Shown here: positions 46,836 to 58,900 of the stretch, piece after piece
Layout: each line of letters starts with the position of its first letter
How positions within the stretch are numbered: position 1 is the first letter of the stretch
Assembly (NCBI GenBank): GCA_964036275.1
Contig: OZ038439.1
Coordinates: 12,257,095-12,321,094, forward strand
Source of the DNA: Litoditis marina
Lineage: Eukaryota > Nematoda > Chromadorea > Rhabditida > Rhabditidae
Direction of reading: 5' to 3'
DNA: 64,000 bases
Translations under genes and position numbers: made by a program
The notes under the pieces: generated by a model
Told to the model about the DNA's origin: nothing
Database searches by the model: none
What the model saw: the letters and a program-made list of their open reading frames with translations, nothing else

Positions 46836-47337
46836 ACAAGAAAGATGTAGAGTATTCTTAATGAAAATATTTGAGAAAACGAGTTGGGAAGTTTGCACTA
46901 CAGGTTAATAATAATAATGTTTATTACTTTAAATCACTACACAAGGATTGTTTTGTTTATTTTCATACATTTCGTGACTCTATTACGCTCTTGGTAACTC
47001 GTGGTGAACGATTTTCAATCTTTCTACCGAGTGATATGTGTGCTGAATGAACGAAAATAGGTTTGCACACAGCACAAATTTACATGCACAGTTTACTGCT
47101 GCCAACATTGATTTTGTTCCCCGTCTGACCACATGTAGAGATGATATTGAACCTTCTACAATATTTGGAGCAAGAACATTTGAAACTATACTTTGAAACT
47201 GTATTTTGAATAATAACCCTCAAGAAACTCAAAAAGATAAAACTGAAAACTTGACAGTTAGCCTCGAATCATTGTTTTTATTTTCGAGTTTCAAATTATA
47301 ATTCTGACAGGCCACATCAATACAATTTTGACGAGTT
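46836..47337. other. No gene seen
   Basis: AT-rich sequence with scattered short frames and no recognised motif. Confidence 0.35.
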
Positions 47338-48169
47338 GTTTGAGTTGCATATACGTCATAATAAACTCTTATCGTCGACGGAAACTACGTGAACAATTCA
47401 GAATTTCAATAATCAAATTAGGCGAATATGTTTTAAGTAGTCAAAAAAAGTGTTACTTTTCGGCTCCATCCAAGACGTAACGACTTAGTTAGATCTTCAT
47501 GTTGCCCCTGACGTAAGTTTATAATATTTCAAACTATTGTTGACTTCATCGAGTTCTGCTCTCTTTGAACCTGGCATCGTTGTAGATATATGGTCATTTG
47601 AAACGCAACAAATGTTTCATCTTGCGGAATCAAATCACAACGTGACTTGTATATTACCCAGAACTTTGGGAACAACTTGTATATTTGCCAGGATTTGTGA
47701 AATTTCTCGTATATTTACTCGTGAAATTTCTCGTATATTTATGAAATTTCTCGTATATTTGAAATTTCTCGTATCTCGTATATTTTGTTTGAGTTGCATA
47801 TACGTCATAATAAACTCTTATCGTCGACGGAAACTACGTGAACAATTCAGAATTTCAATAATCAAATTAGGCGAATATGTTTTAAGTAGTCAAAAAAAGT
47901 GTTACTTTTCGGCTCCATCCAAGACGTAACGACTTAGTTAGATCTTCACGTTGCCCCTGACGTAAGTTTATAATATTTCAAACTATTGTTGACTTCATCG
48001 AGTTCTGCTCTCTTTGAACCTGGCATCGTTGTAGATATATGGTCATTTGAAACGCAACAAATGTTTCATCTTGCGGAATCAAATCACAACGTGACTTGTA
48101 TATTACCCAGAACTTTGGGAACAACTTGTATATTTGCCAGGATTTGTGAAATTTCTCGTATATTTACCA
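47338..48169 (+). repeat. 449-bp tandem duplication with a short internal repeat
   Basis: The unit starting TTTGAGTTGCATATACGTC at 47338 recurs at 47787 with hardly any change (one visible difference is T to C in the GATCTTCATG word). At the junction, 47690-47786, GAAATTTCTCGTATATT-like words repeat four or five times. One frame of the unit reads SCIYVIINSYRRRKLREQF, like the last helix and tail of a nematode seven-helix receptor, but I cannot confirm it. Confidence 0.85.
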
Positions 48170-48424
48170 CTTTGTCGGAATTCCCAACCATCCAAAACAG
48201 TAAAGCAACAGCTGAACTTGTATATCGTCAACATTGTTATATACAAGTTTATTTTACTGGTAATCTACAAGTCACATTGTTTCAGAGTATATGGTTGTGT
48301 TGTTCCGTTCTCAGTGGTTTTGCTGCTTCCGAAGTTATATGTCCGTCGAAAAACGACCGCCACGTTTAAAACCGGAGTCATATAGACTAATCCCTGAATC
48401 ATAACTCTATCTGAGTACGTATTC

Positions 48425-48545
48425 TAGAACATCCCGGCACCTTCATCTCATCCTGCGTCTCTCGCTTTGAGCACTATTTCGCGACAAAATATATAGTGTT
48501 TGAGCATACGCAAAATGGAATGAAAAGGACAGAGTGTTCCTGAAA
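48425..48545 (+). repeat. Dispersed repeat family C, short copy
   Basis: CACCTTCATCTCATCCTGCGTCTCTCGCTTTGAGCACTATTT agrees with 22970; the GGCGGGATGTAA block is missing. Confidence 0.5.
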
Positions 48546-48699
48546 ATATTATCCGGTGCTCCATTGTAAATTGAACTCGTGCTTAACCCGGCACCCATAG
48601 GAATTCGTATTTCTGATAGATTTTCAATGATGTTTCACGCTGTACTTACTTCTTTACTTGTGTAATTTATCTGGGAATGGTAAGTCTACATCTAATTTT

Positions 48700-48800
48700 T
48701 CTTCTACATTTCCATTTTCACGTGATTGCAGTGTCACATATACGAATGTGGAGAGCACGTGTTCGATCTCAAAAAAAACATTCTTTTCTAATCTGTTCTA
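48700..48800 (+). repeat. Dispersed repeat family A (SINE-like)
   Basis: It contains CAGTGTCACATATACGAATGTGGAGAGCACGTGTTCGATC with an ATTCT-type tail. Confidence 0.6.
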
Positions 48801-49214
48801 TATGAAGTTCTTCGTCATGATCGTGCTGCACTACTCAAATGTTTCACTGTTTCTATTTGAGCAATTCGAGATGCAATCTTGTGTTCGCCGTCATTATTTT
48901 CTATTCATCTCTTGTATACCAAATTCTCGTGTGTGAATGAACGAATAAAACGAGAAATTAATTGGTTTCATGTGTGAGAACGACTGTCATTCAATTTAAA
49001 TATAACACAGTCGTTGGAATCTCATGTGAAAACAAGAGAATGTTTGTCTTTAGTAAAAAAAAATTTCATAAAAAGTGCGCGACCAGGAATACTTTTTGTA
49101 GTGTATTTATCCTCTCGAAAAACGAGAATTCACAAGAACCTTCGCATAGAAATCTGTGACAAAATTACTACGTTTGATCAGAAGGTATATCATGATATAA
49201 CTTTACTCGTGATG

Positions 49215-49345
49215 TTACTATACTGTTTGTCAATTGCACAGTCACATGCAACATGTTGAACACAGTAGAACTCAGAAACGTGAAACAACAAAGTGCACGA
49301 TGCCTCATTAAAATGCCATTTTTACGTGACTATTCAATTATTAAC
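49215..49345 (-). repeat. Dispersed repeat family B
   Basis: TTTGTCAATTGCACAGTCACATGCAACATGTTGAACACAGTAGAACTC and, further on, CGATGCCTCATT agree with the other copies in reverse. Confidence 0.6.
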
Positions 49346-49689
49346 TTATAGTTTAGCACTAGTAGTAACCTGATGGTTGCTACTAGCTATGCAACTCAGC
49401 AATAGTTATGAATGTAACTGGTAGCAACCATTTTGGAACATCCTCCGCTCGAGTCAGCCATTCAAAAAAGGCCTCATCTTTTTTACGTATGGAGTAATTT
49501 TATTTTATGTTTCATATTTATATTTAATACTTTCCTTTTGAACTATTAATGTACATGAATCTAGTGGATACTTGTTTTCTTTTTGTCTATTTTTTCCAAG
49601 GTATTTTTTCTCAAACGTGAAATCTAGTGTTTATATGTTTATAATCACCAAGGCACTAGTGTCGTTACTATACTCTACATCTTACTTGC

Positions 49690-49795
49690 TTTTTCTATAT
49701 CTCCATTTTCTCGTAACTGGAGTGCCACATATACCAATGTGGAAAGACACGTGTTCGATCGCGAATAAAAAATCTATCCATTCTATTCTACTCTA
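49690..49795 (+). repeat. Dispersed repeat family A (SINE-like)
   Basis: This is the closest match to the copy at 17440: same hairpin, CACGTGTTCGATCGCGAATA and an ATTCT-type tail. It ends about 115 bp before the start codon of the second OAC gene. Confidence 0.65.
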
Positions 49796-49909
49796 CTCGC
49801 AGATAGTTCACTGTATTCTCATTCAACTAAAGAAAATACCAATTTTCTCAGAGATATCCCACTTTTTCAGTTTGAAATTTCATACTTCTCTATCCGTTGT
49901 TGATCGTTG

Positions 49910-52900
49910 ATGGCGACGCAAAAACGGAGGGATCTTCAAGGAATCCGCGGATATGCCATTCTCTCTGTCATATTATTCCATTTTTTCCCCAAATATTTCC
50001 CAAATGGATATATTGGTGTTGATCAGTGAGTTTGCGTACTCTATGTTTCATATATTGATCACGTAAAACGTGAACAAACAGGAGAAGTCATGTATAGTAT
50101 AGACTGAGACTCATTGGCATAGTGCCAATATTTTCGGATGACAATTCGCAAGAAAAACGAAAGTTGTTCGGAAAAATTTCTGTTCACGTGTTTTCATGAA
50201 ACTGAACAAGCTCTAACAAAGATTAGCAGTTTTTGTGAGACTCCGAAGGGGTGAAAAACAGCCCGGAATATTCATTGGCACGCTGCCAAGTCTCAGTGGG
50301 ATTGACCGGATACCGGAACTATACTTCATCGTTTTTTCGAGAATGGATCCTACTTTCTTTCCAGATTTTTCGTTCTCTCGGGCTACCTTATTGCAATGGT
50401 TCTGAATCGAGAAAAGTCCATAAATTTGGAGTCGATGAAGGAGTTTTACTACCGACGAATAAAACGAATAGTCCCCATGTATCTACTGGTTATCCTACTC
50501 ACACTTATTATTCTACGTTTTTTTCTGCCCATCACAAATTTTGATGCAAACGTGAATTCTGCGTGGTCAGCACTGTTCTTCATCACCAATTTACGCGGCG
50601 ATGACCCAGATATGGCATACGAAGTGTTGGTGAGTCAGAATATATGAATAAGTTGTACACATATTTTGAGGCGTGTTACATCATTTATCAAATGAAAAAA
50701 AGCGACTTACATTATAAACAGTAGAACCCACGGGTATCCGTATTGCAGATATTTCAGGCAATTTGCATTATCGTCGAATTCAAGTCAAATAGTTTGTCAT
50801 AGAGGCAACTGAAACAACTACACAGAACTCGATTGTCCCACTACATATGAGCGTATAGGCGAAGTTCACATGATTTTGGTTTCAGTCTTCTGAGAAATAT
50901 TTGCGATACACTCTATTCATTTTGTTTTGTTATATTTCAACTCGTTATGAGAAACCGTTTCAGTTAGCAGTAGCCCAGGACGCGTTTGCACATACCTGGT
51001 CGTTAGCTGTGGAAATGCAATTTTATGCAATGGTTCCTTTCATTTTCTACATCCTGTTGGAAGTTCCCAGCAAACTTCGTTCTTTTGTGTTTGCTATATT
51101 AAGTGAGTTTGGATAGTTAATTGTAGTTCAAAGCAAACTCTAACACACTGCTACGACTTAATAAATAAACTCCGTGTTCGAGAAACTCAAGAAGTGAACC
51201 AGATGAAATTATATTAGGTAAATTTGCATTTCACTCTGACCGATTTATTACGTGTTCATATTACAGAGTTTTCGGAAATTTTGACAATATATACCATCAA
51301 CTTATTATTGTATCGTTTCAGTTTCAACATCATGCCTATATCAAATCACCACCGTCGACGACTACACGGCATTTAATAGTGTATTCGCCAGAATCTGGCA
51401 ATTTGCCATGGGTAAGATATTTATTAACTTTGAACAGTTTTTTCGTTATCTGCAACTGGCAATGAATAAAGAAAATGAGAGATAGATGTAATCGGACTTA
51501 GGACAACTCCCCCCCCCGAGTCCCCCCAGTTTTGGCTCTCTCTCGTTAATTGAGGTCACCATCGGCCACCATGGTGCGCAAGAGTGAACTTACAATACAA
51601 ACAAGCATGACACACAGTTCAGATTGAAATTTTTCAAAATGAACAAAATAGGGCGAGAATGGTGTCATTCGACTCGGTATGATACACTTAAGATCAATTA
51701 TAAAGTTGTACGCGTTATCCGCCCCGTTTTGAGGAGTACTGTGATCTCAAGTTGTAGTATAACCTTAGAATTTATCTTTTTTCTTTTTGTAAACGCAGTA
51801 CAGGTTTTGAAAAATTCAAAAATTGCTTATAATCTGTTATTTCATATGAAATTAAGTATTTCAGAGATAGATTTAACTACTTTCAATATAATGCCATTTT
51901 GATTATGATTCTCATAAAAATTTGTGAATGACGGATTTAGAGTTACTGTTTTAATTCTGTAGTACCAAATTCGTTGAAAGGGTATCACGATAGATGAACC
52001 TCAACACACACACTTGATTCCATCATGTCTCTTTCCATCATCCATTCATACTAGACTGATTCTACACCCTTGTTCATAGTAGACCAGTTGAATTCTTTTC
52101 TAATCTCTAGATATCCGTGAAAGTAATGAGATTGCATGAATACAGACAACAGACTACATTGCCTGCCAAATACAGAAAGGTCTCAAACAGTTTTGTGTTT
52201 CATAAGTTATTTCGGCTTTTGCACACCTTTTTGCACAAATCTTGCTAGGTTTTGATACTGCTGCTCCAACTAGTCTCTGTATGTTCTCTCCTAGTTCAAT
52301 TTTCCAATCAACAGTGACATATAGCGTACAAACTACTAGACAGTAGGTTTGAGAGAACAGCACAGTATTTGTCAGTCTTATATAGCAATCCTAATTTCTA
52401 CTAGTAATTCAATTCAAGGTGCCATTAGTGTTTGGTATTCGGAAGTTTGCTAACAGGTAGATTAAATGTTACGACGTTTTATTGGAATTCTTACAAATAT
52501 ACAAGCAGTTGTATCCATTCATCTTTCATTACAATACTTCCAAAAAAGAATCATGAGACGGCCACCGTTTCAGTTATGGATGTGTTATGCACTATCGTTA
52601 TCTTGCTATCCACGGATCACGTCCAAGCCAATCAATGAAATTAGATGAAACCTACTTCCTATACCTCAAATGATACACACAAAGGAATTTTGACATTTCA
52701 CACCTCAAACTTTTATCATGTCACGATAATCACGATAATGTATATAAACTATTCTGCTGCGCAATAAGAGAATACTCTATATAGTTTTCGAAACTATTCT
52801 GTAATATGTTTCAAATGTGACATATCGCCAGTTTTTAGCTAGCGTTGTACAAGTACATGTAGTAAAATCTTCAAACTTTTTAGTGTTTTCTGACGCTAAC

Positions 52901-55900
52901 TCCTACTTTGTCGAGAAACTAGCAATGTTGCACGCGTATGTGAACTTACAGACTTACAGTACAGTGCACTTAGAGAAGAAACGCATGATGACAAAATGAT
53001 CTCTTGTGTTTCTTCAAATTTCACGTGCTATTGCTCAAAACGTAATCTGAATTGCTCAAAACGTAGTCTGGTACATCTGACATCCTTTCAGTAGAAGTCA
53101 AATGGTTTCCCAACTTCTGAAGTGAGAACTGACCAACAGAGTGTGCCACAGATAGACTGACATGAGAGAGTATATTATTTTCCATTACAACTAAGACTCC
53201 TACAGTATGACTACCAAAAGTTGCAGTCGCACTATCTTGCAATCTTCTCTCTGTCTGCTTACTGCTACTGCTATCCTAATACGAAAAGCGATCAGAACTT
53301 TTTTCAAGTAAGTATTGAACAGAGAGTGTGCACGGTTTTAGTCTCTGTGAGAATAAACTCACACATTATTAGCATAATTGCATAATATGCATTCCTTCTG
53401 AGTGTTTATAGCACAACTTCTGAATTTAACAAGTAGACCATGCGAGAGGGCTGCTCAATTAGTTCACAGTATGCATGAGACCAAACTTTTAGAGCGTTTT
53501 TTCTTAGTTACCGACTTTTGTATAGATTTGTTAGTTACCTAATGATAATAATGATGATAATCAGTTGGTAATCAATAACGTTCAATGAACGTATTAAATA
53601 TCCTTCAATAAATATTATTCATGCATACACTTTTCGAAGTTTCATCAAGCAGTTCATAGCTGGTGATGTTCTTTCATTGAGGCGCGAGGCTTTTTTTCTA
53701 GAAAAGGTCACCCCAATTAAATTATAGACTGTACAAACTTAAGAGACGCATACAGTTAGACACTTACAGGACAAATCCATCGCGTGTCAGTTTTAGACAC
53801 ACTTCCCCTACGCATATTCATTATGGCTCAGCCTGACCTCTGCCCTGTCAACCAGCACCCCCCCCCCCCCCCAGCCTAATTACTGGTGGGGGGAGTTGTC
53901 CTAGATCCAGATGTAATCAGATGAGTTGAGCCAAGTAGTTATAAGTTAAAAATTAGTTTGTGACCATTCACTTTTCTAGCAGCTCTGACGATAAAGAGAA
54001 AACTCAGGAGTCTCGGGAGGGAATACTGTCACACTGTACATGTTCTTTGTTCCGCTGTGTTTATAGTTTGACTAGCGATAAATGATTTTTGTGATTAGCT
54101 CGCCACGGTGCCCTTTTTTATTAAAAAAAAGTTTTTTCAAAATCCGATCATTTTGAGCCAAGCTATGGGTGTTTTACTGCCGCCGGCGCGGCCGCCGCGT
54201 CTAATGGCCGTGCGCGCAGCGCACGTCTTTATCGAATATTGAAGCAGATAGCTGTAAATAACTTTGGGCCGGGCAACCAGGTTTACTAGTGGGCATCGCT
54301 GCGCGGCAAGATTGAAACAGGCCGCTTCGCGGCCCTGGGTATTGTGTGGAGGAACGGGCATCGCTGCGCGGCAAGACAGCAAAAAAGGCCGGAGATAAAG
54401 TTCGGAACGAGCATCGCTGGTTTACAATCCGTGTTTCACATGAGGGTCTGATTTTTCCAAATGTTGTTTAGAACACAACACAAACTTTTTTGACTTCGAG
54501 TCGGCTGATTTTTCCAAATTTGTTCTGAACACCGTTGAGCGAGAAACTACAATTTTTCAATTTCGACCAAAATCCGTTTTTCACATAAGGGTCCACATGG
54601 TGCAAAAACTTTTTTGACTCCGAATCGGCTGATTTTCCCAAATGTTGTTTAGAACACTTTGAGTGAGTTATGCTGGAAGTTTGAGCGTCAAACTACAATT
54701 TTTCAATTTTGACCAAAATCCGTTTTTCACATAAGGGTCCCCCACATGGTGCAAAAACTTTTTTGACTCCGAATCGGCTGATTTTCCCAAATGTTGTTTA
54801 GAACACTTTAAGTGAGTTATGCCGGAAGTTTGAGCGTGAAACTACAATTTTTCAATTTTGACCAAAATTCGTTTTTCACATAAGGGTCCCCCACATGGTG
54901 CAAAAACTTTTTTGACTCCGAATCGGCTGATTTTCCCAAATGTTGTTTAGAACACTTTGAGTGAGTTATGCTGGAAGTTTGAGCGTAAAACTACAATTTT
55001 TCAATTTTGACCAAAATTCGTTTTTCACATAAGGGTCCCCCACATGGTGCAAAAACTTTTTTGACTCCGAATCGGCTGATTTTCCCAAATGTTGTTTAGA
55101 ACACTTTAAGTGAGTTATGCCGGAAGTTTGAGCGTGAAACTACAATTTTTCAATTTTGACCAAAATTCGTTTTTCACATAAGGGTCCCCCACATGGTGCA
55201 AAAACTTTTTTGACTCCGAATCGGCTGATTTTCCCAAATGTTGTTAAGAACACTTTGAGTGAGTTATGCTGGAAGTTTGAGCGTGAAACTACAATTTTTC
55301 AATTTCGACCAAAATCCGTTTTTCACATAAGGGTCCCCCACATGGTGCAAAAACTTTTTTGACTCCGAATCGGCTGATTTTCCCAAATGTTGTTAAGAAC
55401 ACTTTGAGTGAGTTATGCTGGAAGTTTGAGCGTGAAACTACAATTTTTCAATTTCGACCAAAATCCGTTTTTCACATAAGGGTCCCCCACATGGTGCAAA
55501 AACTTTTTTGACTCCGAATCGGCTGATTTTCCCAAATGTTGTTTAGAACACTTTGAGTGAGTTATGCTGGAAGTTTGAGCGTAAAACTACAATTTTTCAA
55601 TTTTGACCAAAATTCGTTTTTCACATAAGGGTCCCCCACATGGTGCAAAAACTTTTTTGACTCCGAATCGGCTGATTTTCCCAAATGTTGTTTAGAACAC
55701 TTTAAGTGAGTTATGCCGGAAGTTTGAGCGTGAAACTACAATTTTTCAATTTTGACCAAAATTCGTTTTTCACATAAGGGTCCCCCACATGGTGCAAAAA
55801 CTTTTTTGACTCCGAATCGGCTGATTTTCCCAAATGTTGTTAAGAACACTTTGAATGAGTTATGCTGGAAGTTTGAGCGTGAAACTACAATTTTTCAATT

Positions 55901-58900
55901 TCGACCAAAATCCGTTTTTCACATAAGGGTCCCCCACATGGTGCAAAAACTTTTTTGACTCCGAATCGGCTGATTTTCCCAAATGTTGTTTAGAACACTT
56001 TGAGTGAGTTATGCTGGAAGTTTGAGCGTAAAACTACAATTTTTCAATTTTGACCAAAATTCGTTTTTCACATAAGGGTCCCCCACATGGTGCAAAAACT
56101 TTTTTGACTCCGAATCGGCTGATTTTCCCAAATGTTGTTAAGAACACTTTAAGTGAGTTATGCCGGAAGTTTGAGCGTGAAACTACAATTTTTCAATTTT
56201 GACCAAAATCCGTTTTTCACATAAGGGTCCCCCACATGGTGCAAAAACTTTTTTGACTCCGAATCGGCTGATTTTCCCAAATGTTGTTTAGAACACTTTA
56301 AGTGAGTTATGCCGGAAGTTTGAGCGTGAAACTACAATTTTTCAATTTTGACCAAAATTCGTTTTTCACATAAGGGTCCCCCACATGGTGCAAAAACTTT
56401 TTTGACTCCGAATCGGCTGATTTTCCCAAATGTTGTTAAGAACACTTTGAGTGAGTTATGCCGGAAGTTTGAGCGTGAAACTACAACTTTTCAATTTTGA
56501 CCAAAATCCGTTTTTATAAGGGTCCCCCACATGGTGCAAAAACTTTTTTGACTCCGAATCGGCTGATTTTCCCAAATGTTGTTTAGAACACTTTGAGTGA
56601 GTTATGCTGGAAGTTTGAGCGTGAAACTACAAGTTTTCAATTTTGACCAAAATCTGTTTTTCACATAAGGGTCCCCCACATGGTGCAAAAACTTTTTTGA
56701 CTCCGAATCGGCTGATTTTCCCAAATGTTGTTTAGAACACTTTGAGTGAGTTATGCTGAAAGTTTGAGCGTTAAACTACAATTTTTCAATTTCGACCAAA
56801 ATCCGTTTTTCACATAAGGGTCCCCCACATGGTGCAAAAACTTTTTTGACTCCGAATCGGCTGATTTTTCCAAATGTTGTTTAGAACACTTTGAGTGAAT
56901 AATGCTGGAAGTTTGAGCGTGAAACTACAACTTTTCAATTTTGACCAAAATCCGTTTTTCACATAAGGGTCCCCCACATGGTGCAAAAACTTTTTTGACT
57001 CCGAATCGGCTGATTTTCCCAAATGTTGTTCAGAACACTTTGAGTGAGTAATGCTGGAAGTTTGAGCGTGAAATGGTGCAAAAACTTTTTTGACTCCGAA
57101 TCGACTTTTCAATTTTGACCAAAATCCGTTTTTCACATAAAGGTGCATGTAAAGACACCCCTTCCGAAAAAAAACCAACGAAACCCCCTTACCAGCTTTA
57201 TAGAGAGGAGAGCGCACATCTTTCCCCTTTCACACGTGTAAACTGACTTTTTTGGCATTCTGACATTGATATTCGGATTCTACGTGGTTGATTACACTGT
57301 TTTATGATGTTTAAGAAAAACATATTTTTTTCCCATTTTCACCCCATACCAACAGAAAGTGAAAAAATCTATATTTTCGACTTGTATATCTCGATCAATT
57401 TTCGTGATATGAACACTATTTTCTCAGTGTGCACTAGTCTTGCTCTTACCTACACATGTTTCAAGTTTCAGAACTTTCTGTCTATTTTTAACCTTCCAAC
57501 GAGATGTCTCAAAATGACAAAAATCCACATTTTTAGATTCTGGGCCGAAGTTGAGAAAAACGTGAAATACGTGGAAATCGTTCAACTCAACAAATAGCCG
57601 TTTCAGAGTTTGGCGCTGAATCCGAAAAACTCTTCCTCGAGTTCTGAAAATGATTTTGAGCTGGTCCGATAGCTGACACCTTTTACTTTGGTGCCACCCT
57701 TTGAGCCAGCCTGCCACGTTTACGTGTAATTACAACCACCCAGTGACATTATAGTGTTTATATTTAGAATCGCCATAGTTGAAAACTTCATTCTAGTAGT
57801 TTCCGCATCAAAACACTGTGTTTGTATAGTTTTTCAAGTTTAACAACCCCCAAAAAGTACGAAAACCGTTGCTTAAAATCAACAGTTTTTTGTCAGTTTT
57901 GGAGATATCATCACAATATTCTCAGAATATGTTAATAGATATTTCAGATAATAGGTTACCAACTTTCAGCCCTCTACCATAATTTTGAACTAGTTTACTA
58001 GTTGACCCCGGCTCCAAATTTCGTCATCAGTGAAATTGACTCCGCCAACTTTGGTTTACAACTTAGTTTCGAAAATTGAGTGAACGAAATTCTTCACACA
58101 ATACATTATTAGAAAGCCCGTAAATTTCTCTAGGAAGAGAAACAACTTTCATCCATATATCTTCACCCATAAACCCACACGGCCGTCCACCAACAACACC
58201 ACTTCCAATTCAAGCTTCAAAAAATTGTCAGTTTCGGCCCACAAAAAAGCATCTCACGTGTTTCACGTGATAGCACGTGTTCTGAAATTGTTCTAGAAAT
58301 GTTCTGCGCATCGAGTTACCCTATAATCACTCCATTTTCAGATCATTCGCCTGAAATTCCCTCCAAATCTGAGCCAAACCTCCGAATTTGGCCAGAATTT
58401 GAGTTTTCTTGAAAAAAAAAGTTGTAGGTAACATTAGAAGCTTGTAAACTTTACTAATAAGTTCAATTTTGTACATATAATCATAGAATAACAGTGCAAA
58501 AAATGAGAAACTTTTGCAAAACCGGCGCTTGACTACTGTCTTCAGGCGGGATCGAACCCGCGTCCTCAGACTACAATCAAACACGCAACCGCTATGCTAT
58601 CCTGTTTCCGGCTCCGAAGGGTCAGCTCGCCGGTATATGGTCGGGCCTCGGGGGTCGCGGCGCGCGTTGACCTGTTGCTAGCTCATTGTTGAAGATAGGA
58701 GAAAGTTTTTTTTACGAAAATGATCTATTCTTCAAGCTCTACCTGTTGATATAGATCATTGAGCTGCCAGATGACTGGTTCAAAAAGTCAATGTTCAAAA
58801 TCGACCTTGTGACGGCTCTTGTTCAGTTTTGTGTGAACCGACTGAAGAGTGTGAGGTGTCAAACTGATTGTACTGATATTCTCTACATTCTATCGGAAAA

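Noticed and set aside
56810..57217. 135-codon minus-strand open frame
   Set aside because: It lies wholly in the 149-bp satellite and repeats its own sequence every 149 bp; it is a by-product of the satellite.
58541..58620. Functional tRNA gene
   Set aside because: The B box is good, but the T loop is one base short and no acceptor stem closes the fold.
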